A stretch of 64,000 nucleotides of DNA from Cryptomeria japonica. Lineage: Eukaryota > Streptophyta > Pinopsida > Cupressales > Cupressaceae. This document shows positions 56,861 through 64,000 of the stretch, piece by piece. Position 1 is the first letter of the stretch; each line of letters opens with the position of its first letter. Under the pieces are notes generated by a model. It did no database searches, was not told the origin of the DNA, and worked only from the letters and a program-made list of their open reading frames with translations. A program made the position numbers and the translations under genes. The stretch lies in contig NW_026729339.1 of the NCBI RefSeq assembly GCF_030272615.1, positions 1 through 64,000 on the forward strand. Direction: 5' to 3'.

Positions 56861-59284
56861 GGTGTACAAGGCATCAGGCTCCCCTACATATTAGAAAATA
56901 CCAAAAACATTCAGAAAAATGTCCTAAAGAAAATACCAAAAACATTCAGAAAAATGTCCTAAAGAAAATACAAAAACATTCAAAAAAAGTAAAGAAAAAT
57001 CATGCATCCAAACGGTGAACAACCACTCCAGTGGCACCTTGGGTAAGTACAATGGTGAAAACCTGGCAAACAGGTGCCACTCGTAAAGGCAATGGCTCCA
57101 GTATCTTTCAGGCTCGTTGCGATCACATTCATACATACACACATCCATCCATCTAACCATGGCTAGTTATTTGATCTGTAATCCAAGAAAGTACTTCATG
57201 CATCTGGCATCCCGCTTTTTCATAAATCATGTCCAACTTGGGGGCAATGCCCTTACAATCTAGATGATGGAAGTGGATTCTACATTACTGGTGATTCATT
57301 GGCAAAAACATTCAAAAATGTCTCGCAAAATACAAAAACATTCAAAAATGTCTTGCAAAATCCAAAAACATTCAAAAATGACTCACAAAATCCAAAAAAC
57401 ATTCAAAAACTATTACACAAAATCCAAAAACATCGAAAAACCCATCGAAAATCACACAAAAACATGGCAACACCTTGTACATATTCATTCAAGCAGATGC
57501 AAAACCAACATTAACACAGTACTCACACAATGACCATTTATCAATCGACCACACAATCCACATCCAACAAATCAGAAACTGTCTTTAAAAACAAGGATGC
57601 ATCCTTCCTTACCAAAACAAAGACAAAAGTGACGTTTTCTTTGATAAGAAAATTATGTTAAGCTATCAAATGCTTGGTTGATTCATGAGTAATTCATTTG
57701 TTTATCTGTATCGGGATCTTTCAGCATTGTTTTGTATCATTTGCGCATTATTTCTGATGAAGTTCTGGGGCATGTACTAATGGTGTCTACGTGGGAAGTT
57801 CACTAGGCTACGTGATCTTATGCCAAATGCAATCATAGATCACTACGGCTTGCTGACTACAGCGTATACCTCGACCATATGAGCATGAACCATTACCAAG
57901 GATCCTTATTCTTTATTCTTTATGTATATATTGTTTGTTTGCAGGTGCAATACTCTTCCTTTGGTTCCTCCTACCTCATCCAAACTGGATAAAGGTTTTT
58001 TATCTCTTAGTACGGTATGAACTTGTCTCAGGATATGATCAGCCTAAGATCAAGGAGGACGATCCAAGTCATGCATGAATAGAGATAATCCTTGTCTGTT
58101 CCACAAGCAACACTCTGGTTGACTTGATCCCTTATATCAAGTCGTTTGTATTAACTTGCTATATAAAATCCATGTAAGAAATACTCTGGTCATCTTGAAT
58201 CATTATGTCAAGATGCTTGTATTTTCTTACAACATTTTAAAGCTCAATGATGAAAATAGAGCACTATGGATCATCATTCCATCTCATCTATATATACTGC
58301 ATTTCGTTGCATTCCAACCATCCATACATTCATAATAGCTGCATATCATGCATACATAGTCATAATAATGCATACTCTATTTTCCTCTTCTTCCATAGGA
58401 ATGAGTCATAAGTCCTCCATATCTTCTATCTAACATCAAATCCCCCCTCACCCTCCTTATCTTGATCATCAACATCATCCTAATCCCTTCATCGCTTCCC
58501 ATCCTCACTCATCCACAAAATTAAGCCAGTTACTCTGTCTACATAGGTACATCGACTCACACACACCTAGACTATCAACAGATACTCTGATCAAGTATCT
58601 TCGGGTCTCAACAGGTAATCGATTATGGTAATCCTAGACTACATCAAGCATTTATCACAATGACGTAGTCTCAACGGGGCTGCCATGATTCCCCACAACC
58701 ATCCATCACACGCACACACTATCAATTGATCAACCAATCAAACACAATCCACCGGACAATTACCTCAATTGTCTACGTCTCAACGAGTATTTTACTTCAT
58801 ATACCTTGACTTCATCAGGCAATTACATCAATTGTCTAAGTCACATCAGGTCACTTTGATTCACTTACTCAGACTTTATCATGTCCAAGCGACCAACTGA
58901 CATCCACTGTCACACTTTGACTTGACTGGGGCAATTAAACCGATTGCACCAGATTGTCCAAACAATTTTGATCAATTGTATAGCATCAATCCAAACCCCA
59001 CACTACATCTGCTATGTATCTCTTGCATGACCTCAGGGTACTCGTTGGCTTGTTGTTTCTTCATATTCAATCCATTTTCTCCCATTCTTTCATCATTAGT
59101 TCTAATTTCTTCTATTCTACCTCCCCTCCGCTTTTCATTCTTTTTCGAGAGATCGCCCGATTTTTCAAAAAAATTCGGCCCATCTCTCGAGGGGGCATAC
59201 CACCCATTAAATTTACATTTTATGGGGCATTTCTTCACACCTATTTTTCTTTCTTTGAAACGACGCGATAAACTGCACCGTCTC
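56861..59284 (+). other. Tat 3' untranslated region, copy 2, with tandem repeats
   Basis: Counterpart of 42547-44970. The same ACATTCAAAAATG-type clusters lie at about 56890-56990 and 57297-57425. No coding region is supported. Confidence 0.6.
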
Positions 59285-59297
59285 AAAGAGGGGCAAA
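59285..59297 (+). promoter_or_regulatory. Polypurine tract, copy 2
   Basis: AAAGAGGGGCAAA directly before LTR 3, identical to copy 1. Confidence 0.85.
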
Positions 59298-61141
59298 TGT
59301 AGTTACATAAATCTGTCCACTTAATTAAATGAATACTTAGTATTTATTTGATTATTTAACCATCAATTAATAATTAATTAAATTAATATTTAATAAATTC
59401 ATCTTAACCCTCTTCTCCTATTAATTAAATAAATTATTCAATTTATTTGATTTAATTCACTTAACCAAATTCATACCATTAATTAAATAAATAAATCACA
59501 TTTGTTTAATTAAATCTTCTCTCACATTTAAATAAATTAATATTTATTTAAATCCCCCAAAATCCCACCTCTCACATTTAAATAAATAAATCATTTATTT
59601 AAATCACCTTTATCCTCCACCCACTTGTATTTTCCTACAAAAGCAAGTTGCACAATTATTTTAAATAAATAATTTATTTAAATCACCTTTATCCTCCACC
59701 CACTTGTATTTTCCTACAAAAGCAAGTTGCACAACTATTTTAAATAAATTATTTATTTAAAATCCTATTTATCCTCACCCACTTGAAACCTTTAATGGTT
59801 TCCCTTAAAGTATTCAAACTTGATGGCTTTAAAGTCTTCAAACTTGATGGCTTCCTTCTATAGTCTTCTTAAGACTTTAATGGTTTTCCTTAAAGTCTTC
59901 AAGCCTTTAATGGTTCCCCTCAAAGTCTTCAAGCATTTTAATGCTTTATCTTCCTTTTTCTCATTTAAATAAATTAATATTTATTTGAATATTTATCCAA
60001 ATACAACTTGCACACATTTATTGAAATAAATGAATTTTTATTTTAATAAAATCCTATTTTCCCTCACCCACCAAATCCACTTGCAAAATCTAATCCCCTT
60101 CTAGATTCTTCTAACCCCTTCCTAATTAACTTAATCCATCCCCTAATTATTGTCACATTCCTAAGCAAAATGGAGTCACTTCTCAAAGCCTAAAAGTCTT
60201 GGATAACCTTTGAAAGCTTCCAACCTTCAACCACTAAATGGCTCAAAGTCTTTGATAACCATTGAAGGCTTTCAACCTTCAACCACTTAATCCCCAAAGT
60301 CTCCAATAACCATTAATGGTTACCTCAAACCCTCCCACATGGTTAAAACATTTGTTTTGACTCAACCTCTACCCAACCCAAGGGTCTCATCAAGCCTTTA
60401 ATGCTTTGACCATGATTATCTCTTAATCATTTGCACAAAGGTTTATCCTTGCATTAACTCCTAATCCAGTGGGTAATCCTAATTTAGGCTTGACCCTTAC
60501 CTTCTAGATAACCATGAGGTCTCCTCAGGCATTTAATGCCTCCAACCTCTTCTCTCAACCCAATCTTATGTTGACACTTGTCACCATTTCATTGGTGCAA
60601 ATTGTGCACATGGATCCCCAACTTTCAAGCTTGACCCTTGATTAAACCTTTCAATCCTGGCCATCCATTGCTCCATTTTTCCTATAAATAGAGCCCATTC
60701 CTTCATAATCCAGATCCTGAAAACTTGTATGCATTTGGGCTATAGACATTTTTAGAGAGCATTTAGCATAGCATAACTAAAATCTTGTCTTTTTGGTTAA
60801 AATACATCATTTTAGCATCAATAGCATAGTATTTAGCTTTTCATTTCATATTTGAAGCTTAATATTAAATCTCAATCCTCCATAAGCATCCATAGTGCAA
60901 AAAGCTGCTGAGAGCTACACTCATTTGGGACTTGGAGAGGAGAGGAACAAGGGAGGAGCAACTATGAGCATCTTGATTAGCTATTGCATTCTATGTTTAT
61001 ATGCATTCTATTTCATGCTTAATATCTCTCTTGATATGCCTGTTTAGGATAATCTTTTGTTGCTAACACTAACGTTTGTTTCTTGTGCTCTTGTGTGTGT
61101 TGCTATCAAACAGATTTTCTAATCCTTTTTGCAGAGCATCA
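59298..61141 (+). repeat. LTR 3 (1844 bp)
   Basis: TGTAG...ATCA ends, TATAAATA at 60683-60690. It lacks the 10-bp duplication of LTR 2. Its own substitutions cluster near the 3' end (TATTGCATTC at about 60983, TATGCATTC at about 61002, AACGTTTG at about 61070, TTTGCAGAGC at about 61128). Confidence 0.95.
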
Positions 61142-61146
61142 TTATC
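61142..61146. repeat. Target site duplication TTATC (right)
   Basis: Directly follows the CA end of LTR 3; identical to 30676-30680. Confidence 0.9.
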
Positions 61147-61780
61147 TTCACCAAACTAGTCGAAGATGAGAGAGTCAATGTCTAGAGTAATGTTAATAGG
61201 TTGGCACTTTGACATCTATCTTTTTATTTGTTTTCTCCTTCAATGGCACTGGTGCATCCTCTTCATACATGTCCTTTAGCCTTCTATTATCTTTAGGTTG
61301 TTCTCCACCTCCTCCTAATTGTGAGCTAGATCTTTGGAGGTTCAAACCTATACTGGCTAAGGCTTTTGATATATTAAGACCCTGGGATGTGCTTTGTTCT
61401 TTGCTTGGGATTCTTTTTGGTGTGAAAGAACCAACACATTCATTTATTTAATTTTCAATCTATCTTCTTGTTCTTTCTAGAATAGAGGATGTCCTATCCA
61501 TAGTACCTGTATTATCTTTTCCAACACACTAAAATTGAGGAAGGGGAGTAAAAGAAACATCCTCATAGAATTTATCAATAATTATGGAGCCATCATCTAC
61601 CTCATCTTTAAGAATTGGTAATGATAAATTGAAGGCCTTGATTTGGTCTAGATCATCAACTTCATTTGATCTCTTCTTAGAACTTCCTTTTCATCCATAA
61701 AATCCTACCAAAAATCTTCTAGGTGAGGGCACTGTTCATATAGGCTTTCTCCATAAAGATTCATCCTGGCCCAAAACCTT
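61142..61780 (-). pseudogene. Decayed minus-strand ORF, upstream half (split by the Tat element)
   Basis: Minus-strand coding-like sequence: about 61680-61530 reads SSKKRSNEVDDLDQIKAFNL and SLPILKDEVDDGSIIIDKFY. About 61214-61147 reads MSKCQPINITLDIDSLIFD, then a stop, then enters the target site in the same frame that is open at 30680-30339. It is therefore the other half of the ORF relic at 29720-30680. The stop and frameshifts show decay. Family unrecognised. Confidence 0.4.
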
Positions 61781-63031
61781 TGCTGTTGGAGTGTGATCTT
61801 GGAGACAAAGAATGAAAATTAAATTTTGCTAAAACTCTTTCTACAACTTTGGCTGTCATATTACTCTTGCATAACAAATAAAAGAGAGAGAAGAAAGGAA
61901 TACCTTTTATTTTTTCATGGAAACAAATTTAATATTTACCATTTCCATTTGGAAACAACTCTTTAGGAAAATAAGGGAAATTTTAATGGGTCATTTTCAT
62001 AATCCCTTATTCTCAAGTAAGAGAATTTATCAAGCTAGATATAAAAACTACCATACCTCATCACTAGGGTTGCAACTTCATGAGAAGTTATTTATTCAAG
62101 TGATCCTTCAATCCTTTTAATCATGACCTAGAAGAAAGCATCATTGACATAGAGGAAATCTCTTATCCCTATTTATTTTTGCAACTATGGGAAATAACTG
62201 AACATAGGCTGTGTATCTACCATGAGAGACCCTTGGGTCCTCAAACTAGGCTAGAGAACCTCTTTACTAGCAAGAATGTGAGTCAACATAGATCACACGT
62301 GGAATACAAATCTTTGTCTATAATTGACTAGTTGCTTATGCAAATGCTCACTCATTAGCTTGGCCCAATATATTTACTAGTTTTCTCCACATATAATCAA
62401 TATAAATTGGCACATCCAATATTAGAACTCAATATCTTTAGGAATCTATAGAACATGACTCAAGAAGGTGATTAAATCAACATTTTTTTCTTTGAAATGG
62501 TGTCTCTTGAGGTGGGAAGGGAGCCTGTATTTGCATTTTCTCTTCATTTTTAGCTATCTCTTAGCAATACAATTCAAACACCAATCATTTATATTATTGA
62601 AGTAATCTCAGTCAGAATTAATAAACACACCTACATATTGTACCCAGTTGAGAATCCTTAATACTTGCGAGTCAACCTCAGAATGAATTTTGCAAATATA
62701 GAGCAACTAAAGGCTCTTGTATCCTACAAAATCGAGTGATAATTATTCACATATGAAATGACCAACTTAGGGCATGGAGAAATAGGTAGGAAAATTATAT
62801 CATTTAAAAACCCACTTTCGACAATTCTCTTACTAATAGTAGAGATGGTCTCTTGTTGTATTTTTCCCAGAATTCGTTGAAGGCTTGCATTTCCCAAATT
62901 CATGTCCTTCACATAATCTAAGATATTTTCTACTATAGGTGGCATTGAGGAAACCTAAAATATGAATTTCATATGTAACTAACAATTAACAAAGACTTAT
63001 GTAATTCCTATAGACACTAGACAAAATTGCA

Positions 63032-63033
<2 letters not shown>
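61781..63033. other. Older element relic, no assignable gene
   Basis: Broken minus-strand frames (for example 62945-62724, SLQRILGKIQQETISTISKR) suggest a continuation of the decayed coding region upstream of the Tat target site. Nothing is firm. Confidence 0.3.

Positions 63034-63062
<29 letters not shown>
63034..63062. repeat. (AT)n microsatellite
   Basis: About 14 uninterrupted AT dinucleotides. Confidence 0.95.
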
Positions 63063-63064
<2 letters not shown>

Positions 63065-63780
63065 AGACACAACACAGACTCATAGAAGATACTTTAAAAC
63101 CTTTGTGCTAGTCAAATCTGAAGAGTTCTCACATTGAATTATGAAACATCAACAAGAAAGGAATTTTTAGTCTAACCTATTTTGTAGTGCTCCCTATCTT
63201 GTCTCTCATTACTGAAGCTCTTGAATCTTTTGGGTTACTCTTTAGGATAGAATGAATTATAGAAGAGGTTGTAGTTCTCTTAAAAGAAGCATCAATTTCC
63301 TTTAATTTTGGTGGTGATAAGTACCATCCACTTCTTTGACATCTACTAATATCCACCCTTGAAAATTATGCTGATACGATTCTCCATGCCTTTCACGAGC
63401 TAATGATTATTAATATGTTGTACGTGTTGACATCATAAAAATAATACACATTGAGAGATGAGAATCACATTGAGCTAGGTGATTGGGAAAATGTTGAACC
63501 ATGGAACCAAAGATATGTGAGGTTCAAAGGTTCAAAGAACTTGCGACTTGTTGACAATGAAGAGCATCATTACTATATGGCCGATAATTATATGAGACAC
63601 TTGAGGAAAGGTCAAGTGATCAAGCAATTCTATAATGAATGAACTTTTTGATTAGGTACAAAAGGTAAGAAAAATTCCAAATATATAAAGGGCATAATTT
63701 GATAGAGAGGGAGGCAAATAAATAAAGACTTATCCTTGACAATTATGGAGATATAATTTCAAATGAAAGGCATCGTGAAC
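63063..63780. other. Right margin of compound insertion
   Basis: A plus-strand open frame at 63451-63642 has a protein-like stretch (NVEPWNQRYVRFKGSKNLRL, HHYYMADNYMRHLRKGQVIK) but no ATG at its start and no recognised domain. It may be a transposon remnant. Unit 4 homology resumes near 63780. Confidence 0.3.
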
Positions 63781-64000
63781 TAAATAGAATCTTAAGGATT
63801 CTTAGTTATTTTTATCTATCCACTAGAACCACTCCTAGAACTTGAGAATTGGATATGAATGTTGATTCTTATACCTAATAATTCCATTTAGCCTATTATT
63901 TTCTTGTATAAGATTATGTTTGATTTTGTCTATATCCTATGTGATTTTGACATGTATAATTTGATTATTTTTTTAACAGCCATTTACCTTGTGTGTTTAC

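Larger units (their letters stand above)
30681..61141 (+). mobile_element. Ty3/gypsy Tat-type retrotransposon, three-LTR/two-internal composite (30.46 kb)
   Basis: Layout: LTR 1 (30681-32524), internal 1 (32525-44983, 12459 bp), LTR 2 (44984-46837), internal 2 (46838-59297, 12460 bp), LTR 3 (59298-61141). TTATC flanks only the outside; no duplication separates the units, which share the central LTR. The two internal regions are almost identical by eye and collinear with an offset of 14314 bp over the coding part. Domain order gag-PR-RT-RNase H-second RNase H-INT, the CX2HX4HX4C gag knuckle followed by HRLKDLIQDLIDRG, and the second RNase H place it in the Tat lineage, which is known from plants. 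Neither copy can be autonomous because of stops and catalytic substitutions. Confidence 0.9.
26636..63780. mobile_element. Compound nested insertion splitting unit 4 (about 37 kb)
   Basis: Unit 3 runs through GACAAGTAATTAATGAAATAAATAG (18318-18342). Unit 4 matches the left half at about 26622-26640 and the right half from about 63780. Everything between is absent from unit 3: decayed coding relics on both strands, and the three-LTR Tat element. No terminal inverted repeat or target duplication of the outer insertion could be fixed, so it may be several successive events. Confidence 0.55.
18945..64000. repeat. Tandem segmental duplication, unit 4, split by insertions
   Basis: Collinear with unit 3 from 18945 to about 26635, then again from about 63780 to the window end. 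63785-64000 matches 18325-18655: GATTCTTAGTTATTT, AACCACTCCTAGA, CTTATACCTAATA and AGCCAYTTACCTTGT recur in order. Between the two parts lie about 37 kb of inserted elements. Smaller insertions within it are a LINE fragment, retroposons and a solo LTR. By the unit 3 layout, about 290 bp of this unit should remain beyond the right edge. Confidence 0.65.

Noticed and set aside
30681-61141. Two independent Tat insertions side by side
   Set aside because: There is one shared central LTR and a single outer TTATC duplication; independent insertions would leave separate LTR pairs and duplications.
63451-63642. 63-codon plus-strand frame with protein-like sequence
   Set aside because: No ATG start, no domain and no continuation; mentioned only as part of the right margin.
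1-64000. tRNA or rRNA genes
   Set aside because: Scanning for GGTTCGA-type T-arm sequences gave only the SINE-like site at about 6.23 kb, which lacks a full cloverleaf; no rRNA sequence was recognised.

Overview
The window looks like nuclear DNA of a land plant. It is AT-rich and gene-poor, and most of it is retrotransposon debris. The largest element is a Ty3/gypsy retrotransposon of the plant-specific Tat type, recognised by its CX2HX4HX4C gag knuckle and a second RNase H after RT-RNase H. The small secreted-peptide genes carry motifs of plant PIP/CEP-type signalling peptides. A seed plant with a large genome, possibly a gymnosperm, is my inference; no diagnostic species gene is present.

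Left part (1-26.6 kb): four minus-strand paralogues of a small secreted-peptide precursor lie at 630-914, 6732-7052, 15282-15701 and 20114-20500. Each has an N-terminal signal peptide and a TATA box 166-174 bp upstream of the ATG. The second and third carry three peptide-like motifs, the last ending exactly at the C-terminal His. The fourth has lost the C-terminal motif by a net deletion of about 40 bp, and the first has lost all motifs by a deletion of about 200 bp. The genes sit in tandem duplicated segments; the unit is clearest as 14.26-18.94 kb against 18.95 kb onward. The segments have been interrupted by LINE fragments, short retroposons with 14-19 bp target duplications, and a 1796-bp solo LTR (24607-26402) with TGTTG/CAACA ends and a GTGTG duplication. 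Older debris includes a CCHC knuckle ORF relic (about 2.7-3.9 kb) and two tandem LTR-like leaders (4.06-5.23 kb).

Right part (26.6-63.8 kb): a compound insertion of about 37 kb splits the fourth unit, whose homology to unit 3 stops near 26.635 kb and resumes near 63.78 kb. Inside it, a degenerate minus-strand ORF is cut at TTATC by a 30.46-kb element (30681-61141) with three LTRs and two internal regions: LTR-internal-LTR-internal-LTR. A perfect 5-bp duplication (TTATC) flanks only the outer ends. This indicates one insertion later expanded by LTR-LTR unequal recombination; the middle LTR looks chimeric.

Each internal region encodes gag, protease, a G-patch-like segment, RT, RNase H, a second RNase H and integrase in one reading frame. 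Both copies lack frameshifts but carry several in-frame stops. Both also share substitutions at catalytic positions (integrase Glu to Lys, second RNase H Asp to Asn), so neither copy should be autonomous.
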